DNA of 64,000 bases from Hyposmocoma kahamanoa. Lineage: Eukaryota > Arthropoda > Insecta > Lepidoptera > Cosmopterigidae. Under the pieces are notes generated by a model. The model saw only the letters and a list, made by a program, of their open reading frames with translations. It ran no database searches and was not told where the DNA came from. The position numbers were made by a program, and so were the translations under genes. Below are positions 10,459 to 21,900 of the stretch, piece after piece. Each line of letters opens with the position of its first letter. Position 1 is the stretch's first letter. The stretch covers positions 1,237,049-1,301,048 of the forward strand of contig NW_020653409.1 of the NCBI RefSeq assembly GCF_003589595.1, written 5' to 3'.

Positions 10459-11064
10459 ATCTCAGTACAGAGTACTAAAAAAACCGACCTCAAAAGGACG
10501 TGAAATTACGTCTATTTGCTAAGTTTTATTGAAATAGCCCCTAGTTCGCCACTATACATGACTTGACACTGGAGACAATAAAAATCGGTTCTCGGTAGCG
10601 GAAAAACGCCTTGAATTGGAGAAATAGCAAAATCAACCATTAAAATAATTGCTCCTAAATTAAACTTTTATTGATAAAATTTTATTGAAATATTCCCTAG
10701 TTCGCTACTATACAGAACTTGACACTGGAGATAATAAAAAATCAGTTCTCACTACTCAAAGTATATTGAGAGAAAAACGCCTTGAATTGGAGAAATAGCA
10801 AAATCAACCATTAAAGTAATTGCTCCTAAATTAATGTTAGGCGCTATTTATGAAAATGAATCTTCATGCGTGAACAGCCACCCTTCGAGGTGGATGATTT
10901 TCTTCAAAATGAAATGGGACCACTATGAAAGTACCCTCTTTCCAACAAAAAAAGAATCATAAAAATCGGTTCACAAATACCGGAGTTATCGCGTAACATA
11001 CATACAAAAAAAAGAACATACAGTCGAATTGAGAACCTCCTCCTTTTTTGAAGTCAGTTAAAAA
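10459..11064 (-). repeat. Repeat family D, partly duplicated in tandem
   Basis: 10459-10669 is the terminal half of family D (AATCTCAGTACAGAGTACTA to AATTGCTCCTAAATTAAAC). From 10670 the family D sequence restarts inside its own terminal half (TTTTATTGAAATATTCCC) and then runs through to the first bases at 11064. Confidence 0.8.
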
Positions 11065-12022
11065 GAAATCTTATAGTGGTAAGAAACCTGTAATTAGTGA
11101 TAATCATTTGATCACATATGGCTTTATTATTATGCTTAAACATTTTAAGCGTGTCAGTTGCGTGTGTTACAGACATCTGCATGTAGTTTCGCATCGATTA
11201 AAGAAAACGAACGAGGTTTCTCGCGCTCTTGAATCGCAGTAAGCGAGCTCAAATGCATCTAATTGACTCTCAAACGAAGCGTCACAGTCGAAATTTGCAG
11301 TAAAACGATTAGATTAGTCCCACGGTGTTTGAAGGAAGCTTAAAGCAAGGATAATTGCGTCGTACGTGCTGAATTTAATTTTATTACTCTTCCGACACCA
11401 GTTTGCGTGGAATTGAGTTTTAGATTGGAATTACCAACGTGGAAGCGGGTTCCTTTGACGTCGTTTTTAATCTATCTCTTAGGAATACGAGATAATGTCC
11501 CCAAAGGTCCAGAGGACATCAGAAAGCAATTTCTGCCGCCAAACAGTAATCTGCGGCCCGGTTTCGAAACTACAGGCACATGAGGTTTATCAACTTTATG
11601 TGATGTTCATATATTCTAGATCACTCGACAGTTTGAAAGCACGCTGCTGGCACTGCTTAAGCATGTCCTAACGATAATGATAATGTAGCCAGGAGAGTAG
11701 TAGCCTCCACAGCCTCCATACATCTTGCTTAGTAAGTTTAAAGTTCAAAATTCAAAAGGGTAAAGAAATAGTGGTAATAGATCCAGTTTTATAAATATTC
11801 TTTCCGTTTTATTAATATTTGTGACATTTAAAATGTTTATGGCACAAGAGATTTTTGGTAACTTGTAAACGGTTCAAAAAATTTACGAGAAGACGTGTTC
11901 GCTGCTGCGATCGGGCAGGCAAAGTAATTAAAGAGCGATTCAAAATTTAAAAACGTTTGCACCCACTGCAATTAGTTAAGAGACGGAATATTAAGCACAT
12001 TTTCATAACTTGATGATATCAT
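11065..12022. other. No gene; family C fragment at 11528-11604
   Basis: Mostly unassigned. 11528-11604 (TTCTGCCGCCAAACAGTAAT, TACAGGCACATGAGG) is a short family C piece. Positions 11070-11110 (GGTAAGAAACCTGTAATTAG) recur near 36030-36070. Confidence 0.45.
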
Positions 12023-12630
12023 AGGAAATGAAACCATTTTTCCGGATTTAAATCGCGTATATTTGTTTTTTCAAACAAACCGACGTTTCGGGCCCTTTAC
12101 AGGTCTCATGGTCACGGTTAATTGAGGTGGTACAGTCTTCAACCAGTTATGTCTAATATTAATGCAAACCACCCCATTTTTTCACTATAGTTACTATAGT
12201 TATTAATTTAATATCTTATTTTAAATTTTACAAAGAAAACATTCCAATTCACGCTACATTAAGTCTTACAAATTATTTTATTAGATGAATTTTTATTAAG
12301 TTCAATTTATTATTAAGTAATAATAGAAATTAGAATAAACTAAAACATAATATTAATTAGTACTGCAGTCTTATGTCTGTTTGGGATTTTTCATCAGAGG
12401 AAATACTGGATCCCAAACTGGTGGTACGGAGAAACCATCTTCCCTGTGAAATTATTATTTTTTAATTTCAATGGCCTCTCGCAGCATCCTGGGTAGATGA
12501 TAACGGACTTCTTTTGCAAGGACCTGGGGTTTGTCAAACTTCATTGAATGTGTAGGTTTATCCATGACATGCTCGCAGACTGGCTCATTTCCTATGTGTA
12601 ACAATCGCGAAAACCTAAGAACTTGATGAT
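12023..12630 (-). mobile_element. Penelope-like element, 3' part
   Basis: The ends match the 47870-48508 copy (GAAACCATTTTTCCGG, AACAATCGCGAAAACCTAAG). On the minus strand 12590-12385 encodes a decayed version of the endonuclease end: HVMDKPTHSMKFDK-like words, then REAIEIKK, then PYHQFG. Only the last part of the polyprotein remains. Confidence 0.75.
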
Positions 12631-14375
12631 ATCAATCAATTGGATAACTTAAGTGTTATGATATAGTATAAATAAATGCTGATTTTATGGTACTATGGTA
12701 GTATGATCATATAATGTAAAATCAGATAAAAAGCGGGCAGTTCATAACCCATCATTGTTACATTTGTTGAATTCGAAGCGGTGTGACATGAGTGAGGCTG
12801 TGACATGAGGCTATGACATGAGGTGGGGTGTGAGGTGGGACATTTTTATGACATGAGGGGTTGTGACAAACCAACTAAGCGAGTGGTAAAAATGAGTTGC
12901 CTCGTGAATGAGTTACTCAACACTAGTATTTTGCATTCGAGGTTAAATTTAAAAATGACCCGAGATAAAGTCAAAACCTTATTAATTGAAAAATATTGAG
13001 AGCTCAGAGTATTTTGGATCCTCGTCACACTCAACATTTTTATTAGTTAATAAAACAAGATGGTTGGATTAAATTGTCTGCTTAATCTGACATTGTAAAA
13101 ACAACAGACTAGACTACAGGCGTATGTTCGTCAGTGAGATAGTATTGTAACGTAATTCTCAAAATAGAATCTTGGATTGTTACATTACAGGCCAGTTCTA
13201 GGTGAGGGAGCGCCTTAACAATCTGATTTTGAAGGGTGCTGGTGAAACTACCTATACTCTGTCCAACCATTTGTTTAACTTTTGACAGCTTGAATTCTAA
13301 TCAATTAGTGATGTCCTAATGCGTTTCCGATTCGATTTTTTATAACAATCGATTTTATTTATGAAGATGTTTAAATCGTGAATGTGAGCGGGTTCATAAA
13401 AAATATTGCCTGCTTGGGATCGCGATGTTGCGTTTGACAATTTGTGTACTCAAGAATTTATCATTAATGTTAATGGGGATTCAAGTGATGATTCCCGTTC
13501 ATATGGAGAAGAAGCCGATTGTTCATTATAATAAACAATAAGAATTTATTATAATTATTTATAATTTGTTTCATTTCATTATAATCTATTAGAGATGTAC
13601 CAAAATTTATCAACTAGAATAACTTTTGTTACATAGTATTATGTTGGCTCGGTAAATATCGGAGCTAAAGAGCCCGTCGCTTCACAAAAATTAAATGGTT
13701 CTGTATTGCATTTTTTGTCTATGGTTGTATTTCAATAATTACGGAACTTCGGAGGCATGCATATGTCAAAATTTAAATAAATAGTTAGTGGTAAGGCAAC
13801 TGTTACGTGTAGGCGTGTCACCAGTAGCATTACTTGTTTGCTTACACTTTCTTTCCATCTTCTAAGATTGTTTGCCCCATCAATTGGACAGGCTAATAGC
13901 TATCCGTTGCATAATAAAATCTGTGGTTGGAGAAAATTAGAGCACTGAAAATAGGTCTGTGAATTTTTAACCTATTCGGATGTCACATTATCGATGACAT
14001 TAATGACGCGTTGCGTGATATACCACCCCAAAAGTTTATCAGACAGGGCAAAAGTTAATAGCCTCTTCTTAACTGGGTCATTGCGTTATTATTGTCACAT
14101 TACAAATTTATTAAAAGTGTCAAAGCGGCGAGCCATTAGCGTCGCATTGGTTCCATTATATACCACTTAGCGGCTGTCAGATGTCACGGTAATGGCAACA
14201 ACGGTGGGGGTGGGGGTTGGGGGTATTTTTAGATTTAATATTATTATGCTAAATATTATTATGCTTGATGTCGAAGAAAAACGTGGTAGGCGAAGTGAAA
14301 AGCTACAAGGATCGAAATAAAAATAACGTGAATAATATTAGCCGCAACAATTCTGAATTCATTTCTAAGCACTCA
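12631..14375. other. No recognisable gene
   Basis: Contains a short GTGACATGAGG-type repetitive patch (12783-12862) and a possible family C scrap at 13235-13255. Nothing else supported. Confidence 0.45.
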
Positions 14376-14869
14376 GAACATCCCATCGAGTATATAACCA
14401 GAAACAGAGACGAAATTAGGGCCATGCATTCCTGGTTACTCATCAGTGATACATCACTTATAAATATCAAATCTCGTTTGCACTAAAATATAGACAGCAC
14501 CAACAATTGACCTGTGTGTACGTCTCCGTATATTCCAAAAATATTCTGTATTTATTGTGATAAAGATAATATCTCTAACAATGGCGTGATGTTTCATTCG
14601 ATGGTGTGAGGAAAAACAGCAAACTATCTAATTATAAAACAAAAGGGAATCACATTTCATCCATTTTCGTCCATTATAGCAAAGCTTAAGTTAACTGGTC
14701 GATTTGAAGTGAAACAGTTGACACCCATTGACGACACCCGTCAATTGTTTCGAACTCGGGCTAGCCAATCGGCGCGCAGTTGTCACAGTAATGATATGGC
14801 AGAATAGTTTGCAAACAAATTAAATGACATTTCGTCTCTATTTCTGGTTATATACTCGATGGAACATCC
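14376..14869 (+). mobile_element. P-like MITE (family F), copy 1, with 8-bp TSD
   Basis: The element is 14384-14861 (478 bp). It begins CATCGAGTATATAACCAG and ends with the inverse, CTGGTTATATACTCGATG. The inverted repeats span about 32 bp. Exact GAACATCC duplications lie at 14376-14383 and 14862-14869. The internal THAP-like exon seen in copy 2 is broken here by a TGA right after the start. Confidence 0.92.
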
Positions 14870-14903
14870 AAATTGGAATCAATTTATAAAAGTTCATATC
14901 AGA

Positions 14904-15150
14904 CGTGACGGGACAAACAAATCATGCATCTGGTGGTAAGCGATAGGCATGTCCATAACAGTTGTAGTGCTGCTCAGAGCTTTAAATCGAAAAAGTCTAT
15001 AAGGCACTGCGACTGAGCCCATCACCGTGAGACAAGTTGAAAAGTCCCACGTGCTTGTAATGTCACTAGTACCCTTATCGTTCAAAACAAACTGTATACT
15101 GTGTACGGCTGTACTTCTCTAGACGAACTCTTTCCTCTACTGCTATAAAG
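14904..15150 (-). repeat. Retroposon repeat family C
   Basis: Inverted copy: GTGACGGGACAAACAA, GCGATAGGCATGTCCATAAC, CCGTGAGACAAGTTG, TTCAAAACAAACTG. Confidence 0.8.
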
Positions 15151-16235
15151 ATTATATAATTTTTTATTTCTTTCGACGTTTTCCAGCCACTTTGCATTTT
15201 GTGTATTAAAATGGCCTTACTTAAAAATGTTGATCAAAAACTATTATACCAATTTTGAAACTGGTTTATGGCTGATTAAGTTCCGTAAATTGTTGTTGAA
15301 AATTTGAATTTTTAAAACCTGAAAAAATTTTATAAATAATAATATCGCACTGTTAATACAATAGTGTATTAATTAAAAAAAGTGTAGTTTTATTTCAGAA
15401 TCGATGAAAAACGAATTACTTCTTGTAAAAGATTATTAAATATTATGTGTAGGTTAAAATTAATTACAGACAACTTAGCAATTTCCTACATTGCCAAATA
15501 TACTTATAAGTAGAACAGAAACATTTCATGTTTTTGGGTAATGACTGTTATGTCCACAACTAGCTTACAAAAAGTTTGTCTAATTTTGAATTAAGCAGAT
15601 CTTTTAATTGTTTATCTTTCTATTAATATTCTGACAACAGTTGTATTGACGTGTATTTTGAGTTACAACACTATGTAATAGCCGTGCGATATATCTTATT
15701 TGTGTTTTAACCCGAACAAAAATGCAAGGTGGTTTGAATTTTTATAAATATTTAAAGAGCAAATTTTACGGCGTCTGAGGTGCACGAAGGTGCCTTCCCG
15801 CACAACGTACATTCTTTACTGTACGTCTTGCGCACCCTGAGCAACAGTCTTAGTAGGTACCTTCCGTTGATTGGCAAATCCTTTCTACACGATGGCAAGT
15901 ATTATAATGTATGCCATTGATACGACAACTTGACGGCATTTGCCAGAATTAATGAGCCTCGGGGCGGTGTAGGCGCATGTTGATCTCAAAATAAACACAC
16001 AACATACTCTTTATAGCCAATTCCATCAATGTGATATCAATATCAATACTAACTTGTTCAACAGAGCAAATATATATACATAGTGGAACAGATTCATGCA
16101 TCCAAAAGGAATATTATGGAGCCAGAAATCCAATAATGCTAGTGATCCGTGCAGATTTTGCCCGAGCAGAGATTATGATAGATTATGTTGTGCGCAGAGG
16201 GAATAACGTACTGTAATAAAATTAATAATTACCTA
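15151..16235. other. No recognisable gene
   Basis: AT-rich with only short frames and no repeat match I could make. Confidence 0.4.
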
Positions 16236-16530
16236 CATTATTTTTTATTTATTTAGTTCAGGTCACATGACCCATATAATGTATACCTCAAGGACTAACA
16301 TACATATAATATAATAAAACACTATTTCTAATAAATCTACACGAATCGCTCTTGTCGGCGACGTGTGGTGCGATCTGGCGGCAGGTAAGCGGCCGCGGAA
16401 TCGCCGATAAAACACTCTTCGACCAAAATTCTTCCTTCATGAAGGTCGGCAAATGTTCGGTCGGCAGTCTCACCACAAACGAATTCACGGCGTGGCGGGA
16501 CTCCAATCGCTCGATCCTCAGGGATTGTGG
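16236..16530 (-). mobile_element. LINE 3' end
   Basis: Same element as 1381-1605. On the minus strand the coding remnant reads 'MKEEFWSKSVLSAIPRPL', then 'IAPHVADKSDSC'. It is followed by a matching 3' UTR with ACTAACATACAT. Overlapping plus-strand frames are shadows. Confidence 0.6.
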
Positions 16531-17002
16531 AATAAAGCCAAATGGCTTTATGGCTGATTTACTCCACTATCTCCTCAGACTTGTTTATTATTGTTTTTAA
16601 TTTTCATTTTAATTCATTTTTTTTTGTCTGTTTTTTGTGTAGTTTATTTAGGCCAGCATATGTTATGTTATATTATTTTATAGTATATATATTTTTTATA
16701 TGTGGTAAGATTTGTCATTGTTTAATGATTGTTTGTTTATTGTGATGTTTAAAAACCTATATATTTTATATTATGTTAAGTTGATGTATGTATATGTTCC
16801 TGTTGGTAAAGTGTATGTGCGTTGTAGTGGTATCCTTTCTGTTGTGGTGGCCACAGAATATCAGCGCCGGTCTGTTTCTCCGTGAGCAAACTGGCACATG
16901 CTGAGTGGTGACCTTTTTGGTTCCTTATTTTTGTAGTTGTAAAGTAGTTATTGTCAATGTAATGTGGACCAAATAAATATATTTTCTTTCTTTCTTTCTT
17001 TC
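16531..17002 (+). mobile_element. Retroelement 3' UTR with (TTTC)n tail
   Basis: No coding sequence remains. AATAAATATATTTTCTTTC followed by (TTTC)n at 16984-17002 is typical of a LINE 3' terminus. Upstream, GTGGCCACAGAATATCAGCG is uninterrupted 3' UTR-like sequence. Confidence 0.55.
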
Positions 17003-17596
17003 AACTGCGTCTTCCGATTCTCCACCTTTGTGTAGCCGCGATTATACCCTTTGCTCAGTTATCTTTACGCAAGTTTACAATATATGGTAACAAGGAAGTA
17101 AAATAAATATTCATTTTATGACTGAGATCCCTATGCATTTATGCAAATGGGTAAACAGAATAAAGACAGTCATGATCTGGGACAAGAGGTCTACCTCGAA
17201 ATACGATACTACGTGCCTCCGTCCGCAATGAAGCTCATACGTACTACACACATCAGTTTTACGATGAAAGTAACGTCAAAATTCAATGCCATAGCTGTTA
17301 TGTGACTTTTCAGAGTAAGATATCCACAATTACTTATGACAAATCACAATCTTCAATCATTGCTTCGATTTTCGTGATAGGTCGTTTATGGTGTTTGATT
17401 GTCGCTCCCTAATATGTTAACATGACGCAGTCGGAATAAAAATGAACCAATGCAACAGTGTTGACATAAAATATTCTATATTCATCACAAACATAGTCAT
17501 AACAAACTGATAATTTAATTTATAGTGTTTACGTTCTGTAGATAAAAATGTGCCAGTGGTTTTGCAGACATTTAAATTACAAACGTTGGTACTAAG
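17003..17596. other. No recognisable gene
   Basis: No supported frame; sequence just before 17597 may be the leader of the gag-like remnant. Confidence 0.35.
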
Positions 17597-17830
17597 ATGG
17601 AAGCCGTATTACCACCACAGCCGCCATTTAAATTTGTTAATAATTTAGAAAACATCACGTCGCGAAACCTTTCTAAGGAATGGGAGAAATGGAAGAATGG
17701 TTTCGTGTTTTATTAGGAGTCGCGCGACCTGGCGAAACAATTCAAAAGTAAATTAATATATTTGAACACGTGATTGATGAGCCGCGAGACACGCCTATAT
17801 TAACTGGGTAAAAAACAAATTTATTTTTGA
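17597..17830 (+). pseudogene. Gag-like remnant of an LTR retrotransposon
   Basis: The ATG at 17597 opens 39 codons reading 'MEAVLPPQPPFKF', then 'LSKEWEKWKNGF', then a TAG. The W..W pattern after a proline-rich start is common at the beginning of gag of insect Gypsy-type elements. Downstream frames are broken by several stops. No protease, polymerase or LTR was recognised, so this is a defective scrap and the assignment is tentative. Confidence 0.4.
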
Positions 17831-18272
17831 ATGGCTGAACAGATGCTCTAGTTAAAATCAAACATATCCAAGAACCATCTCTACTAAATTAGTCTTGAAA
17901 GAAGAAGAAAAAAAAACGCTTAAGACGAGTCCAGCTGTAAAGGTACGTACGATACTACAAACATACATAGAGACCCAGATATAAACTTAAATCTTATAAC
18001 TCCCCTCTTTTTGGATCGGGGGTTAAAAAGGGAGGGTCCAATCCCATTTCAGACTGGGTGTATTGCTCCCTTAACAATCCAGTCATCGAACGCAGTATTG
18101 TATCGCGCACTTGGTTAATGCGTTTACAGTCCAGAATGCTGCATTCCATGGCATCTGGTAGATCTTGTGCTTGGACTTCTGGAACTCGGTCAGTGACTAT
18201 TGTACACTACAGTATGAATACTAAATAGTAATTTAAGTACATTAAAGTAAATGCCTTATATATAGGCATCAA

Positions 18273-18500
18273 TCATGTCACATAAAAAATGTCCTTTCTG
18301 CATCCAAAATATTCTATATCAATACGTGAACCAATATCAGGTTTATTGCAATGGGACTCATTCAGTTGCACATGAACACGATGAATCAAAGCGATATTTA
18401 CCGGGTAGGCGTTGGCGGTCACTTTTGAAGTCTCCACATCCTTCCAGTTGATGGCTTTAGCTACGGTTTCATCGCTTTTTCTTGCGTAGTGTGTAATCAA
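18273..18500 (-). other. Unidentified minus-strand reading frame
   Basis: A 75-codon frame with reasonable composition ('DETVAKAINWKDVETSK', 'ESHCNKPDIGSRIDIEYF'). Upstream, at 18566-18553, the minus strand has ATGAAATTAACAG followed by GTAAGT, a possible tiny first exon. I do not recognise the protein. It lies just beyond the end of ADGB on the same strand, so it could be the start of the next gene, a transposon relic or chance. Confidence 0.2.
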
Positions 18501-18634
18501 GGAATATTGAATTTACTTAATCGTATTCAATTTGCTAGAGTATTCTATTAACTTACCTGTTAATTTCATTTTATACGCTAGCCGAAAAAGAAAGCTCGCT
18601 GGTGTACATACAGATATACTTGTTTAGATCCTAT

Positions 18635-18640
18635 TTTATT
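18635..18640 (-). terminator. ADGB: Poly(A) signal of ADGB
   Basis: AATAAA on the minus strand (TTTATT as written), about 185 nt past the ADGB stop codon. It is the first canonical hexamer after the stop and the likely 3' end signal. Confidence 0.6.
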
Positions 18641-18662
18641 TTCTATTTTGAAAATTAGGGGT

Positions 18663-18708
18663 TTAGGATGGATTTGCTTTGGTATCGACCAAAGCAAATC
18701 CATCCTAA
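18663..18708 (-). repeat. Perfect 21-bp hairpin in ADGB 3' UTR
   Basis: Arms 18663-18683 and 18688-18708 are exact reverse complements, separated by the tetranucleotide ATCG. After one mismatch a further pair can form. It lies between the ADGB stop (18824) and the poly(A) signal (18635), so it would be transcribed as a stable stem-loop. Confidence 0.9.
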
Positions 18709-18823
18709 GCTTTTATCTTATTTGAAATCTCCATGTCATCTACAAGTAAAAACAAAATTGATATATTCCTACCATAGTCAAAACTTTAATGACAACTCTC
18801 TTAAAACCAAAACTTCACAAATT

Positions 18824-18975
18824 CTACTTCTTCTTTTTCACTACTTCTATCTTCTTTGCCGCAGCAGCTTCTTGTACTTTCTTCTTAGCGGTAAGTGTAG
18901 CTTCATGAATTTCTCTTGTTATCGCCTCATCTCTTTCTTCAAGGGCTTCAGCTAGGTCGGGTTGCCATGTACCAT
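18824..18975 (-). CDS. ADGB: ADGB exon 24 (last): coiled-coil C-terminus, TAG stop
   Basis: Residues 1304-1353 of the visible chain. It begins by completing a Gly/Asp codon: exon 23 ends in one G, and AT here gives GAT. It reads 'DGTWQPDLAEALEERDEA', then alternating A/E/K, ending EVVKKKK before TAG. Vertebrate ADGB also ends in an E/A-rich helix and a lysine run. The acceptor is GATGTTATAG, with a SINE only 17 nt upstream of the AG. Confidence 0.9.
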
Positions 18976-21900
18976 CTATAACATCGTCATTTAAATAACG
19001 CACACACTCAACATAGCCCCGCACTAGGGAAACCCTGTGTCGCGGGTGCCATGGACACACATATAGACAACCACAAATTACACCCAAACTCACGAGAGAA
19101 ATAAATGTAGGCCATACAAACATTTCTCCCGGCCCGGGAATCGAACCTGGGACCTCTGCGTGGCTGTCGGCATGGTAACCGTTCGGCCACGGAGGCAGTT
19201 TGTCATTCAAGCGTTTAAGCTTCAACTATACATACCAACGTAGATCTCTATGCAAAAAATTGCCTGTGTGCTCTCGTAAACAAATTATTATGTTTATATA
19301 ACTAAAATAATAAAAAAATACACACCACATTGTTGAGTTCCAAACTAGGAATTCCCTCTACTATAAATGCTGAGATTTAGCAATGTAAGTCACTCCAGGG
19401 CACTACCCACAAACAATAGAACAACACCAGAACCAATTTAGATAAGTTTCTTTCCCAAATTGGTCCTACCAGAAATTGAATCCGGGATATCCTCCTCCTG
19501 CGTCCACAGTCCAAATCGTTGGACCGAAGTCGTGGATGGCCAGTTAGTATGACAATAGATAAACACGGGTATTACATAGCCACCGTTGTTCAAGGTCGTC
19601 TGCAGCACCAAATAAGTCACAGATACGTTGCCTTATGGAAGGAGATTCCCGTGGTTATTGAAAGACCACACATTATATCGTTCAAGAATGCTTTTAAAGG
19701 CAGGGAAAGACTGAAATGTAACGTTTGTTACATTTTGATTGAAAGGTCAAAGCTACGGAATGAGGGGCACAGGACACTAATTTTGCAGCAGTGTAAATAT
19801 CCCATCCATTTAATAATTCTTACTTAGCGAATATGTACAAAATGACACGCGTGATGTGGGCGTATAGACCAAAATGTAAAATCTCGTGGATCTGTCACCA
19901 ATAGTGAAGTTTTACGACTAATTGGATAGAAGCGAAAGCTTTTGCAAATGCCTCATTGTTAATCTCAACAGACACAAACACCTGCAACTCACAATAATTA
20001 TAAGGTCTCTGGTAAAAGGAAAGGAGTTTGTAGACATGGCTATGGAACGTACGAGATTGTACTGGAATTGCGAGTACTGCCCAACCCAACTGTTTAAGCT
20101 TGCCCGATATAGGGACATATTATGCTGAGCTGCCTTCACTAATTGCATAGGCAGTTTAAGAAGAAGAAGAAAATAACAAACCACTTACCCACAAGAAGTT
20201 TTTCCAGTAAAATGATCCTGCGTTTCTGTCCCCCCAACACATGAACGTCATTGTAATTTTGCAATTCAGTCATGCGTTCTAAGGCTGCTTCAAGGTGCTC
20301 GGTTCGCTGTGCTTTGGCTACATCTACCATTTCTGGTGCCAGTAAGAGACTGAAATTGGATTAACAGATTGTTATAGGATGAACAAGCAGACTATTGCCT
20401 AAAGTATAGAAAATATATTTGGCCTGATGGTCTACTTTTTATTAAGATAAAAAATTGCTCCCTTAATTTTGTTTCGTTATTACCACCATTTGCCATCGGT
20501 AAGGACTCTTTATTGGTGGAATATATATATATATAGGTCGGATATATATATATATCCGATCAACGGCACCAGGCGCTCATTACGAGGACAAAAGCACCTA
20601 AACACGCGTTCAGAGAGATGAAAATAACGTTGCCCGCCGTAGGCAGTCGCGCGGAGCCGAATGCTCATAAATAAAAGACTTATATGAGCGCTTGTGCCGA
20701 CGCCGGCGCACTCGGCGGTAGGCACTTATCATAACCTTAAGCGAGTGACGCAGCCCTGACTTTACGCTTGTTGCAAGCTCATAAACGTACTAGATGGTAA
20801 ATACGTCAACCTGCCACTAGATGGAGTTGTTTTGTAAACAATATCTGCCACGAATGGGTGGTGCTGTTTATGATTGTTAATAATTAATATGGATAGAAGA
20901 ATAGTTACCATAATAATTGTAAAATGGCAATACTGTTTAGAGAAAGAGATGATTTGAATATAAGAATTATATAAGACGTGCTCTGTATATAAGTTGTGAT
21001 TATTTTTACCTGTTTGCGTTTTTTAAAATAAACCGTTACGCCACTCGTTCATATATTCATTTCTGGCACTCCTATATATCATTTTGTACAACAGGAACCA
21101 TAATAATTATAATATAATGGCAACACTAGCTTAATTTAGATGACTGTCTTATATACAAACGGTGTTATAAATTCAGATTATGCTATTTTTCATATGCTAT
21201 ATTTCATTTTTATGCAATTAGTTTTCAAAAACCTCCTTTGTTTTTGGTTCCAGGTTCAGTTTATAACATTTATTATCTTTATCGCGAGTGGACGTAATGT
21301 ATAATATTGGAAAAAAAATATTTACATAGTTGGCTAGTGTTTCTCAAACTTTTCGGTCTCTCTATAAAATCAAAATTATATATTCAATTAGAAACTACAT
21401 TATACTTACGTTTCACTTTCTACCAGCTCCTTTGTGCATAGAGGTACAAAACATAGAGACACAAACTTGTCTCGTAATTGGTCAGGCATCGTATAGTAAA
21501 GGAATTCGTCTTCTCCTTCTAATTCTTCCACTAAAATCACATAAAACTTCTTAAAGAAAGTAGTTTTTTATTTTATATTTTTTATTTCTTTTTTAGAGTA
21601 TGAAAAAATTTGATAAAATCGCTCCACCTGTTTTCGGGACAATCGAGTACTATAAAATCAACATACATACAAAAAGCTGAACTACGGAAAGGTCGGTAAA
21701 AAATAAGCTACGATTCAATAAACCTTTAGATTCCTATTCTTTCTATTGACTGTACAATCCTGAGCAGTTGTTCTTGCTTTACTTACATTCATCAACTTTC
21801 CATATAAGCTCTTCTGTTCTTCTCACTGGCGTGCATTCCAGCGTTTTTAAGAACGTTCTCGATAACGTTCAGAACGTTCAGATGAAATATCTGAGAATGA

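Noticed and set aside
18976..19225. Extended N-terminus of the last exon frame (starting MKLKRLND)
   Set aside because: It is translated SINE B sequence plus intron; the acceptor at 18976 separates it from the coding part.
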